NCBI RefSeq assembly: GCF_018736145.1
Contig: NZ_CP059997.1
Span: 4,711,501-4,775,500 of the forward strand
Direction: 5' to 3'
Source: Amycolatopsis sp. CA-230715
GTDB lineage: Bacteria; Actinomycetota; Actinomycetes; Mycobacteriales; Pseudonocardiaceae
DNA length: 64,000 nt
The notes beneath the pieces are model-generated. The model did no database searches and was not told the origin of the DNA. It saw only the letters and a program-made list of their open reading frames with translations. This document shows, piece after piece, positions 41,408 to 50,781 of the stretch; the first letter of the stretch is position 1; every line of letters starts with the position of its first letter. The position numbers and the translations under genes are program-made.

Positions 41408-41622
41408 CTTGACACTGTAACGGCGTGCGCGGGCTCCGCACCCGGTCCGCCGCTGTACTGGACCAGCCGTGGCGCGACGGCCCGGCTGGCCTGTTCGGAC
41501 TGCTGTGTGACCGGTCCCCGCGACGCCTATGACGGCGGTCCGATGGGCCTCGTCGGCCGGTTCCCCAGCGGCGAGCCGCGGGGTCGTTGGCGCCAGGGCG
41601 CTGCTTTTCCGGCCGCATGCCG

Positions 41623-42645
41623 CTAGCCGGCCACCGGCGATGCCGGGGCGTCGGTGTCAGCGGGGGTGAGGGGGTGGGCGTCCAGGATCGCGGTGCGGGC
41701 GGCGTGGGCGAGGATGGCTTGCGTGCGCGCGGTGAAGCCGAGGCGGTTCCAGTGGAAGATGATCGCGTAGCTGATGATCTCGCGGACTCCCCGGCGCAGG
41801 TGGCCCTCGCGTGCCGCGGTGCCGAGCGCGCGGCCAGCGTCGCGGAATGCTCCGGCCCAGGGGGCGATGGGCGCGAGTGGCCCGCCGGGGCGGAGCAGTG
41901 GCCCCTCGGTGAGGTCGGCCAGCAGAGGCTGTCGGATGGCTGCGGCCATGGCGGCCACGTTGCCGGAGGTGACGTCGGCGGGCAGCGGGCGTTGCCGGGC
42001 GACGTGGTGCCAGATGTCGCCTTGCTCGTACCACTCGGTGTGGGCGGCGCGCATGAGTGTGCTGCACAGCAGCAGGGACAGCTCACGGCGGCCGAGGCCG
42101 ATGTCGTGGTGGGGCAGGGTGAGGATGGCGTGGCTGTCGGCGCAAAACAGGGCGTGGGCAGTGTCGATTCCGGGCCGGTCGCCGAACGCGGCGGTTTCGG
42201 GTTCGTAGATGCCGGTCCACCACGAGTGCAGGTGACCGCGCGCGGTGAGGTCGTCGAAGGCACCGGACAGCGTCTCCGTCAGGATTTGCCAGTGGCCGGG
42301 ACCGCAGTGGAGCCGCAGCCGCCAGCAGGGATGTTTGCGGACGAACCACCATCCGCTCGTCGTGCCGTCGTCGACAGCGAGGGCGAGTAGCGGGGCGAGG
42401 TGCTGTGCCGCGGTGTGTTCGGCGCGATCCCAGTCGGGGAAGCGAAGGTAGACCTGCCACCAGCCGGGATCGGTGTGCTGGTCGAGCGCGCGCTGGCCCG
42501 CGTCGCGGTAGACCTCGACCGCGTCGGTCAGCGCCGAAGGATCCATCTCGGCCGCCGTGGCGGCCTGGGCGAGAGGAATGCCAGCGAGGACGGTGGCGAT
42601 GGCGTGCTCGAGGGTGCGGCGAGCGGTCAGGTGATCAGCAGGCAT
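41623..42645 (-). CDS. stand-alone LanB C-terminal-type protein (thiopeptide-type bacteriocin biosynthesis domain)
   Basis: 340 residues from the ATG at 42645 (another ATG at 42654); it overlaps the lanC end. The N-terminal 60 residues are helical, then WWQVYLRFPDWDRAEHTAAQHLAPLLAL and GWWFVRKHPCWRLRLHCGPG, TGIYEPETAAFGDRPGIDTAHALFCADS and a C-terminal helical half. This matches the SpaB_C-like domain that catalyses glutamate elimination in full-length LanB proteins or acts alone in thiopeptide and other pathways. The nearby LanB already ends with a similar region, so this is a second copy of the domain. Confidence 0.85.
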   Translation of the reverse strand: MPADHLTARRTLEHAIATVLAGIPLAQAATAAEMDPSALTDAVEVYRDAGQRALDQHTDPGWWQVYLRFPDWDRAEHTAAQHLAPLLALAVDDGTTSGWWFVRKHPCWRLRLHCGPGHWQILTETLSGAFDDLTARGHLHSWWTGIYEPETAAFGDRPGIDTAHALFCADSHAILTLPHHDIGLGRRELSLLLCSTLMRAAHTEWYEQGDIWHHVARQRPLPADVTSGNVAAMAAAIRQPLLADLTEGPLLRPGGPLAPIAPWAGAFRDAGRALGTAAREGHLRRGVREIISYAIIFHWNRLGFTARTQAILAHAARTAILDAHPLTPADTDAPASPVAG

Positions 42646-43841
42646 GCATCCCATCCCGAGATCGGTGGTGTGTGGTGGGTCGCGGTGTGTGCGGCGAGGG
42701 CGAGTCCTGCGGTGCCGGTGAGCAATCCACTGCCCTGCTCGGGTTCATCGGAGTCGGCGTGGCTGAGCGATGCGGCCAGGCGTGGCAGGTGTGCGGCGAT
42801 GTTCGGGGTGAGTGCGTCCTGGGCGGCGCGCCAGGCGGTCTGGTAGAGCCCGGCCCAGCCGTGGCAGAGGCTGGTGTCGGTGACGTGGGCGAGTTGGCCG
42901 GGATCGGCTAGGCAGGCGGCGAGGGCGTCTTCGGCGAGGTGTTGCCGGGCGGTGTCGCCGGTGGCGATGGCGGCGATCTGCTGGGCGCGGGCGATACCGG
43001 GAGTGCCGTAGCACCAGCTCGGTCGCAGTGGGCCGCGCTGGAGTGCCCGGCCGGTGCGGATTTCGTCGAGGGTCAGCCATTCCGGCCACCACGGGCCGGA
43101 ATCGTCGTCATGGCGCCAGGTGTCCAGGTGCCCGCAGATCCGGGCGATTGCGTCGGCGTGGCCTTCGACGGTGACGCCCTGTCGCAGCGCGGTGCCAAGA
43201 AAAGCCAGCACGCCGCAAACACCGTGGGCGAGGCCGAGGTTCGCGTGACCGCCCGGTGTCGCGATCGTGGTGTCCGGGTCGTGGGCGACCCACCAGCCCG
43301 GCAGTTGATCGGGCCGGGGTTCGGTCAGGCGCACGAAATAGTCCAGAACCTGTTCGAGTACATCAGCGTCGGGGTTGTGCTGGAGCAGGAGCCGTCCGAT
43401 CCCGGTCAGGCCGGTGAACACGTCGTACTCGCCGAAGCTCGTGGCCTCGCCGCGGCTGGCGCGGGCCGCGGAGGTCTCGACGCGGTGCCGGGCCAGAACG
43501 AGGACGCGGTGTTCCAGCATGGTGGCGGCGCGCTGGTAGCGGTCCCGCCCGTCTGCCTGGGCCGCACTCAGGAGGAAGGAGATCGCCGACGCGCCGAGGT
43601 AGAGGTTGGTGTCGGCGGCGGTGCTGACGCCCCGGGAGGTCGCCGCCGTGACCCACGCGTGAGCGGTGGCCCAGGACCCGGTGCTGGCGAGAGCGCGTTC
43701 GACGTGCAGCAAGGCGATCCCGGCAGCGCCCTCGGATAGCGATTGCTCCCGGCCGCTGTGGTCATCCGGGTCAATGACCGGGGCCGCCAGCTGCGCGGCC
43801 AACCGCTCGGAGAGCGTGCCTGGTTGTTGCGTGGTGGTCAT
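42627..43841 (-). CDS. lanC: lanthionine synthetase C-like cyclase (LanC)
   Basis: 404 residues; the ATG at 43841 overlaps the lanB stop as ATGA. The LanC alpha/alpha-barrel motifs are complete: GLAHGVCGVLAFLG (about residue 204-217), SWCYGTPGIARA with the first zinc Cys near 278, and LCHGWAGLYQTAW with the zinc Cys-His near 325, plus repeated G-x-G-I/L turns (GAAGIALL, GLTGIGRL, TGTAGLAL). The enzyme adds cysteine thiols to dehydrated Ser/Thr, forming lanthionine rings. A longer in-frame extension upstream is Arg/Pro-rich shadow sequence. Confidence 0.93.
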   Translation of the reverse strand: MTTTQQPGTLSERLAAQLAAPVIDPDDHSGREQSLSEGAAGIALLHVERALASTGSWATAHAWVTAATSRGVSTAADTNLYLGASAISFLLSAAQADGRDRYQRAATMLEHRVLVLARHRVETSAARASRGEATSFGEYDVFTGLTGIGRLLLQHNPDADVLEQVLDYFVRLTEPRPDQLPGWWVAHDPDTTIATPGGHANLGLAHGVCGVLAFLGTALRQGVTVEGHADAIARICGHLDTWRHDDDSGPWWPEWLTLDEIRTGRALQRGPLRPSWCYGTPGIARAQQIAAIATGDTARQHLAEDALAACLADPGQLAHVTDTSLCHGWAGLYQTAWRAAQDALTPNIAAHLPRLAASLSHADSDEPEQGSGLLTGTAGLALAAHTATHHTPPISGWDACLLIT

Positions 43842-46800
43842 GCCCGGTCCTGGTGCAGGAGGGCGAGGCGGCGTTGGGCGATGGCGCGGGTGAGACGGCC
43901 GATGATCTTTTCCGTGCCAGGGTCCGCGCTCACCGCGCGCAGGTGGTGGTTGCGCAGCAGCGTCCGCAGCACCAGCCGTTCCTCGACAGTCTCGTCGTGT
44001 GCCGCGTGCTCGCGGTAGGCGGCGAGGGCGTGGTGGCGCTGCTGCCACGCCTCGGTGAGAGCCTGTTCGCTGTGCAGAGGCCGCAGCTGGCCGTGGTGGT
44101 CTACGAGGGCGAGTGCGGCGTCGGCGAGCGCGCGGTCGAGCTTGCCCGGTTCGTGGGGCAGCAGGTCGACCAGGTCGCGCAATCCGAGGTGCGGGGCGGT
44201 CGCCAGTGATGCGGCGATTTCGGTCATGGACGCCGCCGCGAGGGCTTGGCCAGGTGTCCAGGCACGTTTCGCGCACCGCAGCTGTTCCACGGCGGCCACT
44301 GAGTCCGCGGTCAACACCTTGTCGATGGCCTCCCGCGTTTCCGGCTTGTGGCCGAGGACGGCCGGGGACGGTGTGGGGGAGGCGTAGGTGAGCTCGGCGA
44401 GCAGACCTGCCTCATGCAGCGTCCCGGCCCAGCCCGCGAGCCGGGCGGTCACGGCCTCGTCGGTGTCGGGGCGGGTGCGTAGGCACAGCACGAGGTGCTG
44501 GTCGCTGTCGGCTCGCGTCGGGTCGTGGTGCCGCCAGAACCACCATGGCAGAGCATCGTGCTCGGTGCTGGCGTCGGTGATCAGGGCGGGCAGGTAGTCG
44601 GTGAGGATCTCGTCGAACCGCGCGGGATGGGCGTGCAGGTGTGCGCGGATGATTCCCGCTCGGCCCGGCATAGCCGTGTCCGAGCGGCGCACCGTGACGC
44701 GTGGCCGGGCCGTCCGTGTCCTGTCGTGCCCCGGTGTGGTCGCCGGTGGGGCGGCGCGCAGTGGGACCACCAGTTCGCAGGGTCGCCCGGCCCAGCCGCT
44801 GTTTTCGTGGGGTCCGGCCTCGCGCAGTTCGAGGTTCCCGGTGCGGTTGCGTTCCAGGCGGCTGCGCAGCAGCGCGCGATCGGCGGGGTCGTCCAGGTCG
44901 AGCGAGAGCCGGAGTTCGCCTTCGACCAGGACGACGGCCGAGGGCGCGTGCCATCGGGTCTGCCAGGTGTGCAGCGCCTTGTCCCAGGAACTGGTGCCCG
45001 CCGCGGGCGGGACGTCGGTGGGGGTGAGGTGCCAGCGGGCGGGCGAGAGGACGGTGCGGCCGTGGCGGATGCGGGGCACGAAGGGCAGGCCGTCGGCGAC
45101 GCCGTAGCCGAACGGGCCGTACACCGCACGGCGCGCGGAGGCGACCTCGGCCAGGAACCGCGCCAGCGGCGGAGTCTGCATGGTGTTCTGCAACGCGTGC
45201 GGGATGTGCGGCTGGACCCGCTGGCCGGTGGAGATCCGCACGAGCGCGATCTCATCTGCGTCAGCGGTCACCGCCAGATCGTCCAGCGCGATCACGGTCG
45301 GGTCCGTGGCGTGGTGTTCGCCGAGCGGGATCAAGTACGGCAGGAACCGGGGTACGCGCACGATGTTCTCGTTGCGTTCGCGCCGGGGCGGGAACGACAG
45401 CTGCGCGCAGACGACGTCGGCGCGGTCCGGGGCGTAGCTGGCGGCCAGCCGTTGCCGGTCCTGTTCGGACAGCAGACGGGTGAAGCGTCCGGCCATACTC
45501 GTGGCGTGCATCGGCACGCCGGTGACCCACAACTGGAAACGCCCGCGCTCCAACGCTTCCGGTGAGGCGGCGTGCAGCTGGAACGCCAACTCCGCCCGGG
45601 CGGGCGCGACGAGTTTCGCGTGGTCGCCGACACGGAGATCCTCCAGGACGGACTCGGTCACGACGATCTCGGCCCGGTTGTCAGTGCTGGCGCGCTGGAT
45701 CAGCCGCAGCAGGGTGACGTCGCGTTCGGTGACCAGGTGCGCGGCGCGCGGGCGGGCCGCGCCGAGAAACCCGGCGGGGAAACCCAGCCCGGAGTCGGCG
45801 ACCACCTCGCGCACGCCGACCACCGCGCCCGCGCCATAGCGGTCCAGGAACCGGGCATGCCAGTCCTTCCATGCCGGATCGCCGAACGGGAACGGCGTGA
45901 GCCGCAGCAGCGTCGTCGCGGCACTCTCCGCCTCGCGCAGCACCGCCTCGGGAACCGTCAGCTCGCCGGCCACCACCACGTCCACCGCTTGGACCCGCCC
46001 CGGGCTCGGGTGGACCGCGCGCATCCGTTCCTCGGTCTGCTCCAACGCGACCGCGTGTTCGGCCATCGGCGCCCAGGCACGCGCCAAGGCCAGCTCGTCG
46101 CGGATCGCGGCGAGTTCGGCGGTGATCTTCACGAGGTCGGGCAGGTCGTCGATGCCCGCGGCGTCGAGTTCGGCGAGCAGGTGCGCCATCGGTTCCGTCG
46201 TCGTCAGCGGCGGTCGCAGGGTGGCGATCAAGGCGCCGCTCTCGACCAGTTGCGCGAGCAGCCGAGCGATTGCCTCGGGGCTCGTGCGGGGGAACTCGGC
46301 GCCGATTCGCTCGGCCAGCTCCGCCGTCCGCACCGGTGACGCCGCACCGTCGAGGGCCGCCGCGACCGCGCGGGTGTGGCGGATGGAGGTGTCGAGTGCC
46401 GCGCCGCGCTGGGGCTGGGTCTCGTCCGGGCGTGCGGGAGTCACGACCCGGGTGCCACGCCGGAACGCGGCGTTGTTGGTGACCACTGTCAAGCGCGGCA
46501 GCAAGTCGTGGCGGCGCTGCAGGCCCGTGATGATCTCGCCGAACCAGCGGGCGTCCGCCCGCGCCGACACCCGGCATTCCGGGTCGAGGCGAGCGGACGC
46601 CGAGGTGCCGATGGAGGCGGCGGCGACCCCGGCGAACAAGCCGAACGGGGTCGCGCGCCGCCTCCACCGCAGCAGATAGGACGAGGTGGCCGCCAGCACA
46701 CGCCGAACCTGGCGCGGGTCGCCGTCGTCACCGGCAGCGAGCTGGTCGATCTGCTCGGCCAGCGCGGGGCTCGCGATCCGCAGCGCGACGCGGATCTCGA

Positions 46801-46957
46801 CGCGTTGCCACAGTCGCGCCAGCCAGGCCCGGCCGGTCCCGGCGGCGTCCTCGGTTCCGGCGGACAGGAACTCGGGCACGTCCAGCCCGCCCGGGTTCGT
46901 GCTGATCCGGGCCAGCACCAGATCAACGTGTCGGAACAAGGTGTGTTTCGCGGCCAT
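43838..46957 (-). CDS. lanB: lantibiotic dehydratase (LanB)
   Basis: 1039 residues, the expected size for a full-length class I LanB. N-terminal domain marks: RIASPALAEQI, SSYLLRWRRRATPFGLFAGVAAA (the R-x-T-P-F-G-L-F core, about residues 91-113), GTRVVTPARPDE and RFTRLLSEQDRQRL. The C-terminal elimination domain begins around residue 770 (GIIRAHLHAHPARFDEILTDYLPALI and LPWWFWRHHDPTR). It dehydrates Ser/Thr of the precursor using glutamyl-tRNA. It is cotranscribed with the precursor gene 31 bases upstream and with lanC. Confidence 0.93.
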   Translation of the reverse strand: MAAKHTLFRHVDLVLARISTNPGGLDVPEFLSAGTEDAAGTGRAWLARLWQRVEIRVALRIASPALAEQIDQLAAGDDGDPRQVRRVLAATSSYLLRWRRRATPFGLFAGVAAASIGTSASARLDPECRVSARADARWFGEIITGLQRRHDLLPRLTVVTNNAAFRRGTRVVTPARPDETQPQRGAALDTSIRHTRAVAAALDGAASPVRTAELAERIGAEFPRTSPEAIARLLAQLVESGALIATLRPPLTTTEPMAHLLAELDAAGIDDLPDLVKITAELAAIRDELALARAWAPMAEHAVALEQTEERMRAVHPSPGRVQAVDVVVAGELTVPEAVLREAESAATTLLRLTPFPFGDPAWKDWHARFLDRYGAGAVVGVREVVADSGLGFPAGFLGAARPRAAHLVTERDVTLLRLIQRASTDNRAEIVVTESVLEDLRVGDHAKLVAPARAELAFQLHAASPEALERGRFQLWVTGVPMHATSMAGRFTRLLSEQDRQRLAASYAPDRADVVCAQLSFPPRRERNENIVRVPRFLPYLIPLGEHHATDPTVIALDDLAVTADADEIALVRISTGQRVQPHIPHALQNTMQTPPLARFLAEVASARRAVYGPFGYGVADGLPFVPRIRHGRTVLSPARWHLTPTDVPPAAGTSSWDKALHTWQTRWHAPSAVVLVEGELRLSLDLDDPADRALLRSRLERNRTGNLELREAGPHENSGWAGRPCELVVPLRAAPPATTPGHDRTRTARPRVTVRRSDTAMPGRAGIIRAHLHAHPARFDEILTDYLPALITDASTEHDALPWWFWRHHDPTRADSDQHLVLCLRTRPDTDEAVTARLAGWAGTLHEAGLLAELTYASPTPSPAVLGHKPETREAIDKVLTADSVAAVEQLRCAKRAWTPGQALAAASMTEIAASLATAPHLGLRDLVDLLPHEPGKLDRALADAALALVDHHGQLRPLHSEQALTEAWQQRHHALAAYREHAAHDETVEERLVLRTLLRNHHLRAVSADPGTEKIIGRLTRAIAQRRLALLHQDRA

Positions 46958-46988
46958 GCGCCTCGCCCTGCCTTCTACTCGGAGTCGG

Positions 46989-47159
46989 TCACAGGGGTGT
47001 GGCGACGTGGCTGGTGCACGCGGATCCGCAGGTCGTGCCGCCGCAGTTGTCGCTGGTGTCGCACGACATCTTCGCCAGCGGCAGGCTGTCGGCGATCACC
47101 GTCAGATCCAGCGAGAACTCGTCGGCCTCCTCGGCCGGGGGCGTGAGGGCCAGGGTCAT
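46989..47159 (-). CDS. lanA: FxLD-family lanthipeptide precursor (56 aa)
   Basis: The ATG at 47159 lies about 10 bases after AAGGAG and 6 bases after the methyltransferase stop. The leader carries the family box: FSLD at residues 15-18 within DEFSLDLTVIADSLPL. The core begins around residue 31 as MSCDTSDNCGGTTCGSACTS and ends HVATPL. Four cysteines (33, 39, 44, 48) and nine Ser/Thr (32, 35, 36, 42, 43, 46, 49, 50, 54) allow up to four thioether rings. Asp34 and Asp37 are candidate sites for the linked PIMT-like methyltransferase. The gene is too small for routine gene calling. Confidence 0.93.
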   Translation of the reverse strand: MTLALTPPAEEADEFSLDLTVIADSLPLAKMSCDTSDNCGGTTCGSACTSHVATPL

Positions 47160-47165
47160 AATCGA

Positions 47166-48443
47166 TCACTCCTTCTCGGTTACTTCTTGGTGTTCCTGAC
47201 CTGTCGGGGACGGCCAGGACGTCGTGATGCGCTGGTGCCGCTTGTCGACAACGACGCCGGTCGGCAGCCGCTCGTCCGGGGTGCCGGGTGGCCACACGCC
47301 GAAGGTGGGCCCGGGGCCGTGGCGCTGGTCGCGGTCCCACGTGCGGATCTGCTCGCAGAACGCGGTGACGAGGTCGTCCGCGTGCGGGCCGAAGGCGTGC
47401 GCGCCGAATTCGGCGATACCGGGTTCGACGCCGCGCGTGGTCAGGTACGCGACCGAGTCACCGTCGATGGCCGCGGAGTCGAACCACACCGTGCCCTCGT
47501 CGACCAGCACTGACCGCAGCGATGCCTCGGCGCGCAGCTTGCCGAAGCCGGGAAAGACGGTGGCCAGCCACAGTTGCAGCGTCTCGAACGACTCGGCTCC
47601 GCCGATCCGCACGCCCGTCCACGCCTCGGCCCGCGGGGTGTCGAGAACGCCGTCCAGGTCGGGGACCTGCTCGCCGGGCCACCCGTCGTCGAACCGCATT
47701 ACCGCGTCGGTACCGCGCAGCGGCACCAGTTGCTCCTGGTGCGCTCCGGTGCCCTGCATGGCGACGAATCCGCAGATCTCCGCTGACCGGCTCACCAGGT
47801 GGTCGCCCTCGCGGACCAGTTCCAGGGAACGGGTCAGCCCCCGCACCCGCAGCGGCACCACCAGCCGACCGTCGGGGGCGAGCTGGTCCAGCCACGCCTG
47901 CGGGATGTCCCAGGAACCGACCGTGACGATGATGCGGTCGTACGGAGCGAACTCGGCGATCCCGGTCTCGGCGTCGGCGAGGATGACGTTGACCCGTTCG
48001 TAGCCGGCGGCGTCCAGCAGCCGCCGTGCGCGTTCGGTGACGTCGGAGTCGATGTCGACGGTGGTGACCTGCCCGTCGGGTCCGGCAAGCCATGCCATCA
48101 TGGCCGCGTTCACCCCGCCAGAGCCGATCTCCAATACCCGCATCCCGGGGCGGATGTCGGCCTGCTCCAGCATTCCGGCCTGCAGCTGCGGCGAGGACAC
48201 CGTGCTGATCGGCACGCCGCGCTCGTCCCGCTTCACATGCACCGCGTCGCGGGGGCTGTATGCCTCCGCCGGTGTCGCCTCGGGGGCGAACAGGTGCCGG
48301 GGCACCCCGTCGAACACGGCGGCGACCCGGTCGCTGCGGATCGCCCGCATCTCCCACAGCTCGGCGATCATCGCCTGCCGCAACTCGGCGGGGTCCCCGG
48401 CCGCGCGGGCGGCATCGGTGTCGGTGTGTCCAGGTGTGCTCAT
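47166..48443 (-). CDS. methyltransferase, FxLD system (PIMT-like)
   Basis: 425 residues; ATG at 48443 with GAGAGGA upstream. The N-terminal half is a protein L-isoaspartate methyltransferase-like fold: VFDGVPRHLFAPEATPAEAYSPRDAV, STVSSPQLQAGMLEQADIRPGMRVLEIGSGGVNAAMMAWLAG (in pieces; SAM motif EIGSGG near residue 105), VDIDSDVTERARRLL and PYDRIIVTVGSWDIPQAW. A C-terminal domain of about 200 residues is specific to the lanthipeptide-associated family. Such enzymes methylate an Asp side chain of the cyclised peptide, leading to succinimide or isoaspartate. It is the first gene of the biosynthetic operon. Confidence 0.92.
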   Translation of the reverse strand: MSTPGHTDTDAARAAGDPAELRQAMIAELWEMRAIRSDRVAAVFDGVPRHLFAPEATPAEAYSPRDAVHVKRDERGVPISTVSSPQLQAGMLEQADIRPGMRVLEIGSGGVNAAMMAWLAGPDGQVTTVDIDSDVTERARRLLDAAGYERVNVILADAETGIAEFAPYDRIIVTVGSWDIPQAWLDQLAPDGRLVVPLRVRGLTRSLELVREGDHLVSRSAEICGFVAMQGTGAHQEQLVPLRGTDAVMRFDDGWPGEQVPDLDGVLDTPRAEAWTGVRIGGAESFETLQLWLATVFPGFGKLRAEASLRSVLVDEGTVWFDSAAIDGDSVAYLTTRGVEPGIAEFGAHAFGPHADDLVTAFCEQIRTWDRDQRHGPGPTFGVWPPGTPDERLPTGVVVDKRHQRITTSWPSPTGQEHQEVTEKE

Positions 48444-48561
48444 CCGTTCCTCTCTCGAAAACCCTTGTCTCGCATCATGTTCTCGCTGACGCCGGGGAAT
48501 GCTCGGCTCGGTCTTGTGCCGACGATCGCCACTCGGGAAGTTTCGTACCGTATCGAGGCGA

Positions 48562-48903
48562 TCACCCTCCGGTGAGCTGCCGGGCGGGCGCCACGGGCCG
48601 TAGCCGGTGCCGTCCGGCTCGATCGGGCCCGGATGGTGCGTCGTCGCCGATGAGCTGCTGGTGAGCGGTCTCCCACACGGTGCACTCGTTGTGTCGCCAC
48701 CGGGGCGAGCAGCGGGCGCACCGACCCCGGGAGTCGGGAGCGTGCTGGTCGAGCAATCGCCGCCACGCGGCGGTCAGGCGGGCGACCTCCGTTTCCGCCA
48801 GGGCGGCTTTGGAGGGCGTGTCGCCGTCCGCGACCAAGACGTCGAGGTAGTTCAGGTGCTCGACGACAGTCTGCTGAAGCGTGGCGGTGAGTACCTCGTC
48901 CAT
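48562..48903 (-). CDS. hypothetical protein (113 aa), conserved near regulators in actinomycetes
   Basis: ATG at 48903 with AAGGAG about 12 bases upstream. A helical N-terminus (LTATLQQTVVEHLNYLDVLVADGDTP) is followed by LTAAWRRLLDQHAPDSRGRCARCSPRW and CTVWETAHQQLIG; the CARC and neighbouring His/Cys suggest a small metal site. The C-terminal 30 residues are basic. It lies between the methyltransferase gene and the next small gene on the same strand. Role unknown. Confidence 0.65.
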   Translation of the reverse strand: MDEVLTATLQQTVVEHLNYLDVLVADGDTPSKAALAETEVARLTAAWRRLLDQHAPDSRGRCARCSPRWRHNECTVWETAHQQLIGDDAPSGPDRAGRHRLRPVAPARQLTGG

Positions 48904-48918
48904 CAGGGGTGGCTCCTT

Positions 48919-49197
48919 CTACTCGTCCGGATGTCGTCTCTGCCGCTGGGGCCAGAGGCGCTCATGCAGCTCGCTCGGCACGAACTCGGCGAGGCGTAAC
49001 CCGGCGGCCATCAGGCGCCTGGCCGCGTCGTCGAACCAGTTGCACGGCCACGGGTCGGTCGAGCAGCACGGGCAGACGTAGGGCTGATCGGGCGACGGGA
49101 GATGACGCGCGGCCTGGTCGACAGCCTCGGCTGCCCGACCGATCGGACTGTCGCGAGCGACCACGACGGCCACACACGCTCGCCACCTTTCCGCCAC
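48919..49197 (-). CDS. hypothetical protein (92 aa), Cys-rich
   Basis: GTG at 49197 (MAERWRACVAVVVARDSP). The middle shows YVCPCCSTDPWPCNWFDDAARRLMAAGLRLAEFVP, a compact Cys cluster (C-x-C-C...C) likely to bind zinc, followed by amphipathic helices. It reads like a widespread small actinomycete protein that often accompanies XRE/TPR regulators. It ends 15 bases before the next small gene's start; both run towards the lanthipeptide operon. Confidence 0.6.
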   Translation of the reverse strand: MAERWRACVAVVVARDSPIGRAAEAVDQAARHLPSPDQPYVCPCCSTDPWPCNWFDDAARRLMAAGLRLAEFVPSELHERLWPQRQRRHPDE

Positions 49198-49473
49198 GGC
49201 TCACGCGCTCCGCGCCGACCTGCCCGCCGCCGACCAGCTCCGCTGGCCGACACCGCCACTTGCGCGGCTCCGACCGTGGCCATGCCGGGTGCTCACTACT
49301 GCCATGGTTCGACCCTGACCCGGGTCCACGGCAGCACCAAGCCGGAAACAGGGGATGTCAAGGGGAGGATTCGGGGAGGGTTGCCGTCCTCCCCTGTCGA
49401 CCGATGGTGTCGACCCGACCACGAGCTGTGTCAGGATGAGGCAGGTCAGCACGTGGGAGGGCGGCCCGCACCG

Positions 49474-50781
49474 ATGGACAACGATCAGCTACGGCAGGCT
49501 CGGGAACGCACCGAGTCCTCGACACAGCCGGGAGAGTGCCTGTCCCGTGACGAGTTGGCTGACCTGGTCAATCAGCACATCTGGGTGCACCACAAGAAAC
49601 GTGTCGTGGCAGACGCGAACTACATCGGCAAGCTCGAACGCGGCGTGATCCGCTGGCCCAGCGCGCTCTACCGGGAGGCGCTCCGAGGGGTGCTGGGCGC
49701 TGCTACCGATGGCGCGCTGGGCTTCACCAACCGGCGGCGGACGGTGGTAAAGCTGGCGGACGTGGATCGCAAGAAGTTCCTGCGTGGCGTCGGCCTCGGG
49801 GTCGGCGCGCTGACACTGGCTCCCGTCGCTGCGCGCTTCCAGGGCAGCGAGCCTACGCCCGTGCCCTCGCGGGTGGGCAGCGCCGAGATCGGTCAGATCG
49901 CCACCGCGGCGAAGGTGTTCGCCGGATGGGACCACACCTACGGCGGCGGCCTCGCGCGCGAAGCCGTCCAGGCCCAGCTGCACTGGTCAGCCGGTTTGCT
50001 CGACGCCAGTTGCCACGAGGCGCTGCGCGGCCCGTTGCGCAGCGCGATCGGCTACCTGGCCCACACCTGCGGGTTTATGGCCTTCGACGCCTACAAGCAC
50101 GCAGACGCCACCAACGCCTTCGAGTTCGGCCTCGCCTGCGCCGAAGAGGCCGGCGACTGGCACCTGCGCGCGAAGATCCTCTCCTCGATGGCACGGCAGG
50201 CGATCTGGCGCGGCTACCCCGACGACGGCCTGACCTCGATCGAGCACGCCCTGGTGCGCGCCGACCGGCTGACCGCCACCGAGCGGGCGATGTTGTACAC
50301 CGCCCATGCCCGCGCGCTGGCCAAGATGCGCCGCACCCGGGAGGCTCTGGCGGCCGTCGGCCGCGCCGACGAGGAGTTCGCCCACGCCACCCCGGCCAAC
50401 GATCCGCCGTGGATGGCCTACTACGACCATGCCCAGCATGTCGGCGACACCGGTCATGCCCTGTTCGACCTCGCCGTCCTCGGGTACCGGCCAGTCGACG
50501 CCGCGGCGCGGCTCGCGGATGCCGTCACCGGGCACACCGACGCCTACCCCCGCTCCCGCGCGATCTCCCAAACCAAACTAGCCACCCTCACGATGGCCAC
50601 CGGGGACCCCGCCGAAGCCGCCGTCATCGGCCAGGCCGCGCTCGACGCCGCGGGCACCGTCCGCTCCCGCCGGGCCGCCGACGATCTGCGCGAGCTGTCC
50701 CGCTACGCCCACCGCCACAGCCGCACACCTGAGGTCGCCGCGTTGCGCCAGCGCATCCACACGGTGCTCGCCGCGTCGTGA
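49474..50781 (+). CDS. XRE-type regulator with TPR-like domain, divergent from the lanthipeptide operon
   Basis: 435 residues; ATG at 49474 with GTGGGAGG upstream. The N-terminal DNA-binding part (CLSRDELADLVNQHIWVHHKKR, then ADANYIGKLERGVIRWPSALYREAL, about residues 25-75) is followed by the DRKKFLRGVGLGVGAL linker near 105 and by TPR-like helical pairs to the end (HLRAKILSSMARQAIWRGYPDDGLTSIEHALV in pieces). It resembles the 30122..31501 regulator in layout. Its position, divergent from the biosynthetic genes, makes it the probable pathway regulator (inference). The stop overlaps the APH-like gene as GTGA. Confidence 0.85.
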   Translation: MDNDQLRQARERTESSTQPGECLSRDELADLVNQHIWVHHKKRVVADANYIGKLERGVIRWPSALYREALRGVLGAATDGALGFTNRRRTVVKLADVDRKKFLRGVGLGVGALTLAPVAARFQGSEPTPVPSRVGSAEIGQIATAAKVFAGWDHTYGGGLAREAVQAQLHWSAGLLDASCHEALRGPLRSAIGYLAHTCGFMAFDAYKHADATNAFEFGLACAEEAGDWHLRAKILSSMARQAIWRGYPDDGLTSIEHALVRADRLTATERAMLYTAHARALAKMRRTREALAAVGRADEEFAHATPANDPPWMAYYDHAQHVGDTGHALFDLAVLGYRPVDAAARLADAVTGHTDAYPRSRAISQTKLATLTMATGDPAEAAVIGQAALDAAGTVRSRRAADDLRELSRYAHRHSRTPEVAALRQRIHTVLAAS

